Shown piece by piece: positions 43,191 through 54,745 of a DNA stretch of 64,000 bases; within the stretch, counting starts at the first letter, position 1, and every line of letters starts with the position of its first letter. This stretch comes from Apostichopus japonicus. Taxonomy: Eukaryota; Echinodermata; Holothuroidea; Aspidochirotida; Stichopodidae. A program made the position numbers and the translations under genes. The notes under the pieces were generated by a model. The model was not told the origin of the DNA, did not search any database, and worked only from the letters and a program-made list of their open reading frames with translations. The DNA is taken from positions 17,246,001 through 17,310,000 of the forward strand of contig NC_092580.1 of NCBI RefSeq assembly GCF_037975245.1, given 5' to 3'.

Positions 43191-43351
43191 CCCAGGGACG
43201 GCTAGGCACGTAGCCATGCAGGGGCGCATGGGACCATACCCCCCCCCCCATGCGGACTATTGTACCCCCTCAAGTTCAAGGCATGGTTACTTTGCCCCTC
43301 CTTAAATCGTTGGTGTCCTCCAGCTCAGATGTCCTGGCTACGGGTCCTGGG
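43191..43351. mobile_element. small inverted-repeat element
   Basis: The left end CCCAGGGACGGCTAGG and the right end CGGGTCCTGGG are approximate inverted repeats, with GTAGCCA-type motifs inside both ends. It looks related to the CAGGG(A/G)CGTAGCCAGG family at 17956 and 31559. No clear target duplication. Confidence 0.45.
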
Positions 43352-44764
43352 AGAACTTAGGATACCTTATAGGTGGACTATATGTGCGTACGTATATAAC
43401 TTCCTATCTGTTGTTCCAGTATTTCTTTCCATCGTTTAAAGCTAAAACCAATATGTCACGTGACATCAGCTCATTGTATAAGCTTGTCAAAAGATGGTCC
43501 ACATAGGTCTCACAAGAAGCAGGGGAAATATATATCATTGACTTTGTTTCATAATTGGTCACAATTCAAAGCATTTCGTTTTCTTTTTCTCTTCTATTTT
43601 TAAAACTCCGTTCTTTGAAAGAGAGTGTGAGCAGCTTTCTATGCACGTCTACTGTGAAGTTTTGGCCGTTGTATTTTACACTTCTTCAAATTTGCGTCAT
43701 TACTAACCTTTTAACTTGAAACTGTTGGCATACATTGTAAATTACAGCCCGTAAATCAATACTCTATATTTGGCATGCTGTTGTGTGATGTGCAAATAGA
43801 AGGTATAAAATCGTGTAGTGTAGCTAAGCATGTGTTAGAGGAGGGGAGGGGGTAGGGGGTGGGCTGAAGGGATTGACAAAAAAAGCAAAGTGGGAGGAGA
43901 AGAGGAAAATGGAAGGATAATTAAAGAGTAAACTGTATCCTGTGATATATTTAACTTAATACAGTGGTACCGATTGAATTTACACGATATGTTATGTACA
44001 TTAACTTCTGGTTAGCCTATAAAGTATTGATCAGATTAGCTCTGTGTGGTTTAGTTTGTTGTTTCGATCCTCGTTCTATATGAATATGACTTTTTTTCTT
44101 ATGTATAATTACTTGTTTTATTCTATATTCTTCTGCATTCTTCCTTCCTTTTATTTTCTCTGACTGTCTATATGTTTGGTAGACAGGTGTAAGATTCAGT
44201 GTTTCTCACATGTATTTTAGATTTGCATGGTGTTAATAGCACGTCTTCTCCAATTACCACTTTGAAATAGAATGTGAAATTAAGACTGTTCGCATTATGT
44301 TTTTCTTTCCTTTAAATTATGATCATCTAAAATTGATGCCTTGGAGCAAGTATGCTATACTACAGCGTTATTGTCGTCATAAACAGTTGTATACATAGTA
44401 AATATCTTGACACAAACCTACACACATATATTACGTGGTGTGATGAAAAGTTAGGCTAATCTAAATGATTCGAAATTTAATTCTCTGCCAACTGGGACTT
44501 GAAAATTAATATCACCCAAGATCCAGAGGTGAAGAAACTCCCATATAGAGAGAAAAATGAAGGAATTATTGTTGATTGTATAAATCTTCACGCTGGTTTT
44601 AGAGAGAAGTTGAATTATAGGCATATTATACAATAACGAGTACTGCTATTAAGTTCACACATGCCGACGTAAATCTCAAAACTTGAACCATCAATTGTTT
44701 TTTTTTTTGTGGAAATATTAGCGAACTGAGCCAGGGCTTATATACTTACAAGTTAATCAAGGAG

Positions 44765-44840
44765 AAATGGGTTGACAATCGAGTTAGCAGTTAATTGGTG
44801 ACTCAGTCGAAGGTCGGTTCGAATTCAGCGTACAATGAAC
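44765..44840 (+). repeat. tRNA-derived SINE-like head
   Basis: GTTAGCAGTTAATTGGTGAC (44783-44802) fits an A box and GGTTCGAATTC (44816-44826) is a near-perfect B box, at tRNA-like spacing. There is no clover-leaf closure, so a SINE is more likely than a functional tRNA. Confidence 0.5.
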
Positions 44841-46639
44841 TGAGAGAATTGATCATTTTACGCTTAGTGGAAAGGAAAAAAAAATGAGATTTCGTTTTCT
44901 GATTACGAAACACAGGACTTTATTCAGTGAACCAGTAACGGGAAGAGGGGGGGGGGGGGTAACGGGCCTTAGAAGTGAAAGGCGAGAGTATAAGAGAGAT
45001 ACACACTGAAGGACGAGCCTTCACGGCGGGCGTTAGTTTACGATTCTAACATGCATGACTGCATATTTAGCTAGGACCAATGGATGTGGAGGTACCTTGT
45101 AATCTATAAGCTCTACCATATCTTATTAATTAATTGTCTTAAAACGCTAATTTGGTTAACATTAAGTCTGTCATCAAAGTGAATCCGCGAATGTCCTGAT
45201 TTGGTAGATCTTTCCTGAATTACGTGGATGTTTATACATTCTACAGAAACATTCATACATAACAACATACCAAGGCATTTCCTTCGGAAGCGCATGCTAA
45301 GTTGTTCTAGTTCGTTATGTTTTGATTAAACTCAGTTGTGAAACTGACGTTGGTATTAACCCACTTTACAGTAATAAGAAATTAACGCAGTGAGAAAATT
45401 CGTCGAAACAGGTTTCTGTACGAGAAAATGTGGTATCCAATAGTTTTTGAATGTTTTCCAAGATATCTCAACTTACCATGGAAGGCCTATATGAAAAATG
45501 CACAACAATGCAATAGCGCATCTCTAACTAGAAAGGTATAAAGGAGGAAAGAAAAAAAAAGGGGGGGGGCTGGACAGAAGCAAACTCCTGCCCCCAAGTT
45601 CCCACACGTATGGTAAAAGAAAAACTCATCTGGTAATAAATATCATCACGAAAATTACTCCATTCTATTTTGTACCCGATAAGTTAAACAATCTTTATCA
45701 CGAACCGCCATATGTATAGTTGGTTAGCAAGGCATTGGGAGTAAGTACACCCCCCCCCCCAAACAAATGACCCCTCCTATGTTACTTTTTGGCGGACTGC
45801 AGGCTGCTAGTGTTTTTCAGCAAATTGACGGGAGACGGGATTAGTGCCCCCTCCCTCACGCGGATATGCCCCTGCCATGTGTAGAAACAATTACGAAAAA
45901 CAGCAAGGAAAGTGTGTGTGCCTTTTTTTAAATGTACCATGTTTAGCCAAGGTATTTTTAAATGGCATCATACCATTTTACTGAAGGTATTCGAGACACG
46001 TGTCTGCCATTCTGGTCTTGCTGCAAGTCCCCAAGATTGAACACAACCCCCTACCTACCACCACTACCATGCGACCACCACCGACAAAAGCACTAGAAAA
46101 AGAGAGATAACCAAACACATGGGTTTGGTATAACTTTTTCTTTCTCTGCAATTTTAATGCTATATATATACAACAACGAAGAAATATTAAGGCCGACAAA
46201 AGATGGCCCATAACGACTTTAATCAAAAGAATAACCAGAATTCATCAGCAAAGTTAACTCGTCTGTATCACAACTTTCACTATGTTCTGTTTGAGTGTAA
46301 ACAGATAATAATTAAGAGATAAGAAGAGCTTTTAGTGAAGTTCAAGAGCGCCCGCTATTTCACTTAGATACCATTTCTTTAGTAATGTTAAATGAAAGTA
46401 CCACATTCTAACATATATTCACGATGTTCACGTGAAGCTCCTGCGATTGCGTTCACATATATTTTTCTGCCCAAATCGAATTATTTGTGATAAAATTTTC
46501 CATACGGAGCTGCACTTGCATCGAAACAGAAAGAGAAACGGACTGATGGACAAACATACAGACAGAAAAAGAGACAACCATATACAGACGGAGCCCTTAT
46601 ATGGCAAGCCGTTTTAAATTTTTCCTTCCTGTTCTCAGT

Positions 46640-47100
46640 AGGATAAACACCGCTTAAGTAAAATACAATTACGTTATAGCGAAATTAATTCCACTTAAGT
46701 ACAAATGTATTTTATTTTAGCTTAATTGTACTTAAGCTCAATAAGTGTATTTTACTTAATTGTAATAGATTCTATTTAAGCTTAGAAGTATTTGAATAAA
46801 AAAAAATATGCTGCTTAGTTAAAATTCACTTTCTTTTTAGCTAAGTATTATTTCACTTAAATAGAATGCGATTTTGCTTTAGGTGTAAAGGACGCCACAA
46901 TTTCACTTAAGTACGGTAAAATACAATACCAGTGGAATTAGCAAAGCTCACCGTGTAATGAATTTATACTTCAACTTAAGAAAAATATGCTCTCCCACTT
47001 AAGTAGAAATATATTTTACTTAAGTATTTATATTTTGTATATAAAGCATGCATTATACAGCAGTATTTCACATAAGTAGTTCAACTTCCCGCAATATATT
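46640..47100. repeat. ACTTAAGT-rich degenerate repeat island 2
   Basis: Blocks such as CACTTAAGTACAAAT, CACTTAAGTAGAAAT and TTTACTTAAGTA recur every 20-50 bp, interspersed with CTTAATTGTA and CTAAGTATT variants, as in the island at 28650-29115. It lies immediately downstream of the receptor gene A stop codon and may be part of its 3' UTR. Confidence 0.6.
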
Positions 47101-47172
47101 ACTGATATTGCTTGCAATCACTCTCCAACATGTATGACAATTGACAATACCAATCTTTCGAGTTTGACGGTT

Positions 47173-47418
47173 TCACTTAGGTTTACTACTCGATATCTTC
47201 ACGCGGGTCAAGAAAGTAGAACTGCTGCTAACTGTATCTTTCCTTCCGTTGAGAAGATTAGACCACAATTTCCAAATCCGAGCTTTGCAAGTAAAAGCCA
47301 GAAAGATGAGAACTCCGTGTGATGACGTCAAAATGGTGAACAAATACCAAAACACTTGGAGATCTGTGAACCAAGCTACAAATCCAGTGATCCAGGTTAA
47401 ACTGAGGTCCATAAATAT
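47173..47418 (-). CDS. receptor A exon 3 (TM6, TM7 and tail)
   Basis: The acceptor TTCCAG|ATA is in phase 0. It begins IFMDLSLTWITGF (TM6) and continues with VFWYLFTILTSSHGVLIFLA (TM7) and a Ser/Lys-rich tail of about 35 residues. Confidence 0.92.
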   Translation of the reverse strand: MFMDLSLTWITGFVAWFTDLQVFWYLFTILTSSHGVLIFLAFTCKARIWKLWSNLLNGRKDTVSSSSTFLTRVKISSSKPK

Positions 47419-50400
47419 CTGGAAAAAATGAGCAAAAATGATACATAACATGTTCACTAAATTCTTAGGCTCAGTTTTACAAAGAAATATCGATGACACA
47501 TAGACACAATTTATATTATACTAAAACCAAAACTATGCTTTTTATCATAAGGTCTAATAGAAAATTATTCGCTGTAAAGAATTTGTTCGGGATGAATACA
47601 TCGTCACGTGACTGTTCTACTTCTTGTAGCTTGCGACCTGATAGTCGTGGCCAAGACGTATAAGCCTAACTGATATTGACACGGGTCTGCCATGCGATGG
47701 CCTGATGTTGATCGTCAACCTTTCTAGGTTCATCATTGTTACACCCCCCCCGGGTAACTTACCCCCAAGTGGGAAACAACTGCACTAGACATATAACAAA
47801 AGAATGAAACTTTATGCATTTAGAGTTGTTTTTAAAAGCTGAACTCATTTGTACATGAGTAACCATTTCTTGATTCCTATCATACTTCGATGCTATATTA
47901 ACTGCCCTTAAAAGCATTTCGAATTGTTCTTGTGATGAGCTACCCTTGTGTTGGCCCACTGTACAGGCTCTCCATTTACCATAAATCATTGAGCTATTAG
48001 GTAATAGCTCCATGCATAAATTGGATTCCAATTACGGGAGCAATGTTATCTTACCTTTGCGTAAATTATTATTTCATGTTTCTGAGCGCTGCTTATGTTC
48101 CTTCGGATGAAGTTATTGCTGCACTTATGTTTACATATGGCTGATGTCACATAAGTAAATGCAAATAAGTTAACCACTATAGAAAATAACAGAGGAATTC
48201 CGAACGCCAATAAATTGATCATCGGCCCACCAATCCAACATCCATGTACTGTGCCGTATGAAACACCATACCGGTTATCGTTTATGAGAAAAAGCGTCAA
48301 TAGTGTTCCGGAAATAAGGACAGGAACCAGAATGCAACGGGTAATGTGGATAACCACCTTAATTGTGGTTGGTATTCCCTTGTCCGATGGTTTGTAACTA
48401 TTTTTGAATGTCAGAAACATATCAAATCCACGAACAGTGCTGGTTGAGAAAACTGCTAGCCAAAAGAAATGTCCAAATCCTGACACCAACGAACAGAAGA
48501 CCGGTGACGTAGTAGCCCAACCCGCCAATAGGAGAAGTATATCGGCAATGAGAAGGAACACACAGAGTAGGATGTTGTGAACGCATGCCATGCGAGCTCT
48601 CAATGAGTGGAATATGGCATATGTCAAAAGGCTGAAAAGGAGGGCAATAATGGATAGAGATAAACCAATCGTTGTCAATATAATTTCCAGAGTTGTATAA
48701 GTAGGGAAGAATATGATATACTTCTCACCATTTTCTTGCAAGAAATTACAAACTTGTATACTTCCATTGTTGTACAGAATGTACATTTCGGGTGTGAAAC
48801 GCACACTGGTGTTGTAGATATAAACTAAGACATCAGATTCATTGCTCTCTGCTTTAAAGTCGGAAGCTTCCATCATTATAAACGGACAGGTAGTTTTCTG
48901 ATCTTGTACAAGTTGACATCTTTGTACCTCTGCTGTCTCCCTGTTAATTCCATTTGGGTCAACTGCGAAGTCTACATTATGACGAAATTTCACCTCGTTT
49001 AAAGTGACAAACTCTGCTGTTTCTTTGAAAAACACATTTGTTGAATTTTCGTTGAGAGACCACAGTGAAGAATTCATCCAAGTGGGGTCGCATTCTAATT
49101 TTGAGAACGAAGAATTAAGTGCGCATTGCGCATTGACACGGAGAACGATTACGTCACGACAAAATGATTGCCCAAATGACTGATCTCCAATCACGAAATA
49201 GGGAGAGATTATTTTTCGAAATACTTCAGTGGATGCAAGGTTGGTTTTATATTCATAAATTGTAGTTTCCTTCAAAGAATAACAGGAATTCTCAAATAAG
49301 TCAGTAGGTGATATTAAGCTCTCTGGGAGACAATCAGTAACATTCTTGAAGTATTTTTGGCAAGGGTTTGTTAGTTGTGTTTCCACTGTAATGTTGGTTG
49401 AAAATTGAACACACGGGCTTGTGTCGTTCCTGTAAACAATTGATTGAGTTTCTACACAATTCCTGTCAATCAATACATAACCATTCGGACATGACATAAG
49501 TATACACTCGGATGCAATAGGGTCAAATACCTCTCCTACGTTACATTCCACGTATGTGGTTTCGATTTCTTCATCTCCTGATATTATCGATATTCCGCCA
49601 TTTTGTCCTCCGAAATTAAATGTTATTGAAATTGGCACTAGATTTGGACTTGCTGCCGACGGGCAGTCTGGAAGTCCAGTAATTTTGTCAATTGGACAAG
49701 GTATATTCGGAGGTGGAATTCTGTTGGTCTTGCAAATCTCGCGAAGGTTTATATTCACATTTTGGGAATAATATGAGCAATTCAGACATTCTTTATTTTT
49801 GTAGGAATTCCCATCTGAGGTTGTAATCGGCGCAGAAATCATTGAACAGTTGTTGATTACATCATCATCCGTTACATATTCATTACAACCTGCGATGACG
49901 TCATCATTAACCGCGTGACATGGAATTATGGATATTTGGTAATGAGGATGGTTAGTTGGAGGAAGAAAAGAAACAACTTCACACCTTTTGTTGAGAAAGA
50001 GAACCTTTTCCGCCGTTGTTAGAGCTGTTTTTGATTTGAAAGTGTTACTGTCACATTTCTTAGCTGTAAACGACCAAGCAGTAAGATTGGACTGTTCTTG
50101 GTTGTGACAAATTGCGCAATATATATTCCTGAAAGTAACCCCATCAGGAGATACCATTGGAATACTAGACAAATGGTTTTCCAATCTCCCAACCACTATT
50201 TCTGTATCTTCATCAGTGACGTCACATCGATTTGGTCCCGCCCAAGATTCGGGACATTTTGAGACCATCCAGTATCTTTTCTTTGTAATTACATCTCTTA
50301 CACACTGGTAATGCTCTACATAGGGCTGCATGACTTCAGATACAAAGTGGTCAGCATTATTCTCGAGATGACAGTTCTTACTATGTTCATCGAAGTTGTA

Positions 50401-52845
50401 ACAACAATCTCGAAATATCGAACACGCGGGATGACATGAACAGCGGTATGAGGCCTCCAAGTAAGAATTACATTCTGACCTACACTCGAAGTCTTCTCTG
50501 CAATACCGCCCATGTATCAATGCTGGGAGAGATAGTAGAGAAAGTACAGATTAAATACAAACTTTCAAGTCATTTGATGATATTTCAATCAATCAATCAA
50601 GTTTGAAACATAATAGTGAAAACATCAATTCTGACAATAAATAAAAAACACTATAGGTGTTCAGGGATGTGCCCACGCTGGGCGGCACTGGGCGGTCCCG
50701 CCCAGCACTAAAAATTACCACCCAGCACTGTCTAAAAATCGTGAATCCCGCCCAGTACTATTTTCATCTAAAATCCCGACATTCCTAACAATATATTCAA
50801 CATAAATTAGGCCTAGCCTATGCCAAAATCATACAGACTATTAATGCATCAGCTACGCATGCGAGGAACATTACTGACGGCTCTCAATCGGTCCCTTGTA
50901 AAAACTAGTAACTTTTACCAGGTACGTAATATAAATCACTAAATAAAAATTAAAAAATGTAAGTTGTTAGCAAAAGTAGTGTTGGGCCTATGCTTAAAAA
51001 GCTACACAAAGCCAGCATTTGGCATCTGAGCACCTTCAAAAATCTCTCCCTCCCCCTTAGACCGCTCTCCCAGGACGGCGATCAGTACACCCGGCACTCA
51101 GGAAATCCTGGGCACATGCCTGGTGTTATATCATAATAGTAGAACAAACGGTGGAAATATAATTGATTGATTGAGGGGACTACTTAGACATTTAAACAAG
51201 AAAACTTGTGAAATGGAAGTCACAAGGAGACCAGGCAAAAGTGAAAAAGGTATGGCGTAAGAATGGACAAACAAATAAATCTAAAGACATTCCACCTGTT
51301 CACCACACTATGTATCTAAATCTCTACGAAACCAGACTACAGTGGAGTAGAAACAATATTACCGTATAAAAGACAGGAAATTCTAAGTTATGAATAACAA
51401 AAGAGCTTTATAACGTCTTTTAAAGTTATCAATGGAATGTACAGACTTAAGACGGTCAATCAAAGACTTCCAGATCTTAGGACATTTGAAACTGACACAA
51501 TTCTGATTGGAACGATTTACAGGAATGCTGAGGGAGTTTGCTGAATCTATAGTGTTATGGTTGTGGAACGGAATGATGATTGCTGAAAGGAGGTTGAAAT
51601 GTTTAGCTAGAGCCCCGTTTCAAAACTCGAAAGGAAAAACTTGGTTGTATAGTTTGACTGAATGTTGGGGTCACTAATATAGAAGGTGTTGAGTTTAACG
51701 AAATGAGGATGGCTGTGAGAGAGAGAGAGGAGCTCTCTGTTATGTTAACGCGCTGTCTTTTTTGAAGTCTGCAGTCGAGAAGAATATTGTTGGCCTATTC
51801 AGAATTACAGCAAGGTAAGTAGGGTAGGATAATGGTTTTTGTTAAAAGAATGGAGCATATTTATGACAAATTAAGTTTTAATTAATGTAATATACGAGTT
51901 GTTGGAACAACAAAAGTTTTATCAATGCAGTTGGCAACAGAAGAGTTAGAGATTGCATCATGGACATTGATCTAAATTGCCTTTTTTTTCTTTTCTTTTT
52001 TAATGTACAAGTGAATCATAGGCGTAGGAGGCGGGGGGGGGGGGGTGCTGCAGCCCCAACCAAATATTGTTTGTGAAAATTCGGGCAATATGCTGATAAT
52101 TGTCGGGCACTTACTGAAAGAAAAATAAATTGCAATGTGTTTTTCAATGGTTAAACTTATATTATTATTATCAATTTTGTTGTAACGACTTCCCCAAAAA
52201 TGATAACCAATATGGAAGGGTAATAAGACGGCAAATGATTGATGTAATTGGCATGCGATGTTATAACCGATGCATGCCTATATGATGTACACATCAAGAT
52301 GTTGATTTTTTTTTGAAAAAGTTTGGTTATATTTTTTGGGCAAGTCGTTACAGCCCCCCCCCCCCCCAAATGGGCTCCTTAGCCTATGCACATGATCATT
52401 GATCCGCTAAAGAAAATCCCATTCTTACGAAACAATTAGTTGCGTATAAATTCTAAATGAAAGAAACATTGACCAAGAAAACATTCCAGACTGCATCACA
52501 TTTTAAGGGCAAATAAACAAAAAATATGATAAGAGGGAGGTGCGGATTTTGACGTGACGAACATCCATTACGACATCACATTCTACCTATAAGATCCATT
52601 TCCTGGAGTAAAGAAGGTTGACACAAGGTTACATCGTAACATCAATTGTCCATAATGCGACTGTTTGATATACATGGACGTTACACTTAGAGTTGATATA
52701 AACCGAATCACACAAGAATAAATACCAACTCACCCGGCATAGAGGCATCGTCTTCAGCTCTGTACAACTCAAGATTACAAATAAACAAAAAGGCCGTAAC
52801 TAACGGATATAGTCGAGAATCAATTCCACCGGTCACGCTCCACAT
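47173..52845 (-). CDS. receptor gene A: somatomedin-B domain 7TM (secretin/adhesion-like) receptor, 941 aa
   Basis: Exons (minus strand): 52845-52734, 50522-48055, 47418-47173; total 2826 nt, in frame, with GT-AG introns in phases 1 and 0. Order: signal peptide (about 1-30), an SMB domain with all eight expected cysteines (about 50-88) plus one extra Cys just before it, a long glycosylatable Cys-rich ectodomain with a duplicated module (P159-C176 and P269-C286), a CNF motif at 629-631 where a GPS would be, then seven TM helices (TM1 about 647-675, TM5 about 805-829, TM6-TM7 in the last exon about 863-904). The TM3 Cys and the GCWIGG loop fit class B/adhesion receptors; Methuselah-like is another label for this 7tm_2 group. 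Ligand unknown. The gene belongs to a cluster of three. AATAAA on the minus strand at 46716-46711 is a possible poly(A) signal. Confidence 0.9.
48055..50522 (-). CDS. receptor A exon 2 (SMB, ectodomain, TM1-TM5)
   Basis: The acceptor CTCCCAG|CA completes Ala38. This single 2468-nt exon carries the SMB domain (CSCHPAC...DCC), the whole ectodomain and the first five helices. The donor is AAG|GTAAGA, phase 0. Confidence 0.93.
50662..51122. mobile_element. inverted-repeat element in receptor A intron 1
   Basis: The ends are CAGGGATGTGCCCA and, inverted, CAGGCATGTGCCCA. GTGTT is repeated directly at 50657-50661 and 51123-51127. CTGGGCGG/CCGCCCAG palindromes occur inside the left end. CAG ends suggest hAT, but the visible flank repeat is 5 rather than 8 bp. 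Confidence 0.6.
52017..52388. mobile_element. MITE family 1, copy 3 (most complete)
   Basis: The left end is CATAGGCGTAGGAG plus poly-G; the right end is poly-C, TGGGCTCCTTAGCCTATG, its approximate inverse. The interior matches 29520-29810 closely. 372 bp, no coding capacity, in receptor A intron 1. Confidence 0.75.
52734..52845 (-). CDS. receptor A exon 1 (signal peptide)
   Basis: It encodes MWSVTGGIDSR, a hydrophobic core (LVTAFLFICNL) and an acidic stretch ending SMP, plus one base. The donor CCGG|GTGAGT is in phase 1. The ATG has A at -3. Confidence 0.85.
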
Positions 52846-53333
52846 TTTCCTGAAATTTTCAACTTTAAATGAATTCGATGCAAAATATCATGTAACGTAT
52901 GTATAAGTCGCGATCCTGCTTCATAACTTGTTTACAGTGAACCTGTCGGAAAAGCTACACGGTTAATTTATAACGAAATAGTCTATGAGTGCTAATTAAT
53001 AATCCCATGACAAACAATTTAAACGCACTCAAAATTATGGCCTATTCTCAGTAGATTTCCTCCCATAAATTATGTACGATTAAGTCACACTGTTCTTTCC
53101 TTCTTCTCGGAATTCTAATTTAAAGCTGAAGTTAATCTATGCTGTCATTGAAACATCTCATACGTCTAAAAATCAGTATATATATGCAAATACATATAAA
53201 CGTAGGCCTATTATACTTTTTACGACTTGGCATACATATTTTCGCTTTCGAACCATGCTTTATACAAACCAGGAAGTAAGAAAGTTTCCTCTATAGATCT
53301 ATACGTGTAGGCTGCGTTACCATAGAATGTTGG

Positions 53334-53359
53334 ACACACACACACACACACACACACAA
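53334..53359 (+). repeat. (AC)n microsatellite
   Basis: About 13 AC dinucleotides. Confidence 0.95.
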
Positions 53360-53488
53360 TATGTACTTAAACATGTGTGATCGAGGAAACGTCATAAAAT
53401 TGATGATTGCATTCTAAGTAAATAAGAATGAACCATGATTTCCGATCTGCTATTGTATAAAAACCATTAAAATGAATTATAGCAACAA

Positions 53489-53705
53489 CAAAACAAACAG
53501 GGGGTGGAGGGGGATAGAAGGTAGATATCGAACCATGCTACCGACATAGAGGTGTATGAGAACCCTTGTTAAATTGTTACTAATGTACCTGCACGAAGCG
53601 TGGATTAGTTACAATTTAACAAGGGTTTCTCATACACCTCTATGTTGGTAGCATATTCGATGTTTACCTTCTATGCCCCTCCATCCCCCTCCCTGTTTTG
53701 TTTTT
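53489..53705. repeat. long hairpin-forming inverted repeat
   Basis: Two arms of about 95 bp (53489-53583 and 53605-53705) are close reverse complements with a few mismatches and short indels, separated by a 21-nt loop. The best-paired part is around ACATAGAGGTGTATGAGAA, next to the loop. It sits about 650 bp upstream of receptor A. Its size and low-complexity ends suggest a hairpin-type MITE. Confidence 0.8.
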
Positions 53706-54416
53706 GTATTTGTTTTTTTTTTGGCTATATAAGTTATGTCCGCTGTATACCTTTGTTACGATCAATGTTATAGGCTAATGTCTGTTGCTAAAGTTTAGTG
53801 TCAAAAACTTTCCAATGAGGATTGGGCTGGCTCGGGTCCCTCACTGGACGAAGCCACGGTTATATCACACATCTATATATATACTTGTGAATTATTTCAC
53901 TTTATATCATGGCTCGTGACAAAACCACAGTCCAACGGAAATTGCAACTCAACGCTTTTGAAATATAGCTCAATGGTGATTGCCTTTCAATATCATAACC
54001 CATTGTATATTGCCATTTTTCAAGATTTGTTTTTAGTTTTGAAGAAAACGTTACACAGCCATCACAAGAACATAGTGATCAGTATCACAATGGACATTAA
54101 TAAAACAAGAATGTAATTCCAACAAAATGTGCTACCATTTGTCAATCACAGATTCCCCATGCTGTATTCTACTAATTAATGCCACGTTCAAAATCCCAAC
54201 TACCAAATATAACGTTAACGGAAAAAAATCAAAATAAACCTCATCCTATGATATACAATGACAATATGTGCTCCAAAGAGAACAATTATAGTCTTTGCTT
54301 AAAATCCCAATCATCAATAAATATTTTAAATGATTTTTTCTTTTAAATCTTGTCATCAAGCCGATGGCTGTCAATGACAACAGTTACTAACCTATATATT
54401 AACTAACAGAGAATAT

Positions 54417-54422
54417 TTTATT
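54417..54422 (-). terminator. candidate poly(A) signal for receptor gene B
   Basis: AATAAA on the minus strand, about 325 bp after the gene B stop codon. Confidence 0.35.
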
Positions 54423-54745
54423 TCTTCCATATAAGTGTCACATTGTTAGTCAACGAAATCTTCTTTTAGTTTACCAATGATTTGATATTGGAGTCTATTG
54501 TAATAATAATGATCGGTTCATGGTTATAAATAGCATTCCACATTTTACATAGTTTTAAGGGTAATGCCTTGAAAAGTGGAAGGGCTTTAAATGGACACTA
54601 TACTCTACATTGAGTAAAGTATCATTTAAATCCTAAATTCCGACCAGCGTCTTTCATCAGTTCATAAAACAGTAAGCCATGCATAAAATAATTCTTCGTG
54701 AAAAGTACTCTGTTACAAGCGATTACAGATATTAAGTAAATCATT

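Larger units (their letters stand above)
42996..47172. other. intergenic region between the SOD gene and receptor gene A
   Basis: The SOD gene on plus and receptor gene A on minus converge here, so both 3' UTRs lie in this stretch. I see no supported gene. It contains a small inverted-repeat element (43191-43351), a SINE-like head (44765-44840), poly-G/C runs (about 43243, 44949, 45563, 45750) and the second ACTTAAGT island (46640-47100). Confidence 0.55.
52846..54745. other. region between receptor genes A and B
   Basis: It contains the upstream sequence of gene A, a (CA)n microsatellite at 53334-53359, a long hairpin at 53489-53705 and the 3' UTR of gene B. No supported gene. Confidence 0.6.

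Noticed and set aside
47759-48031. 90-codon minus-strand frame inside receptor A intron 2
   Set aside because: It lies wholly in the intron. It might be a transposon relic but no family is recognisable.
48046-50520. Treating the large receptor A frame as a single-exon gene starting at a TTG
   Set aside because: The frame runs up to a splice acceptor, and a signal-peptide exon in matching phase lies upstream at 52845. The same applies to the receptor B frame, which the first in-frame GTG cuts short.
53489-53705. Hairpin as a microRNA precursor
   Set aside because: The arms are too long and too perfectly paired, with low-complexity outer ends; a foldback element is more likely.
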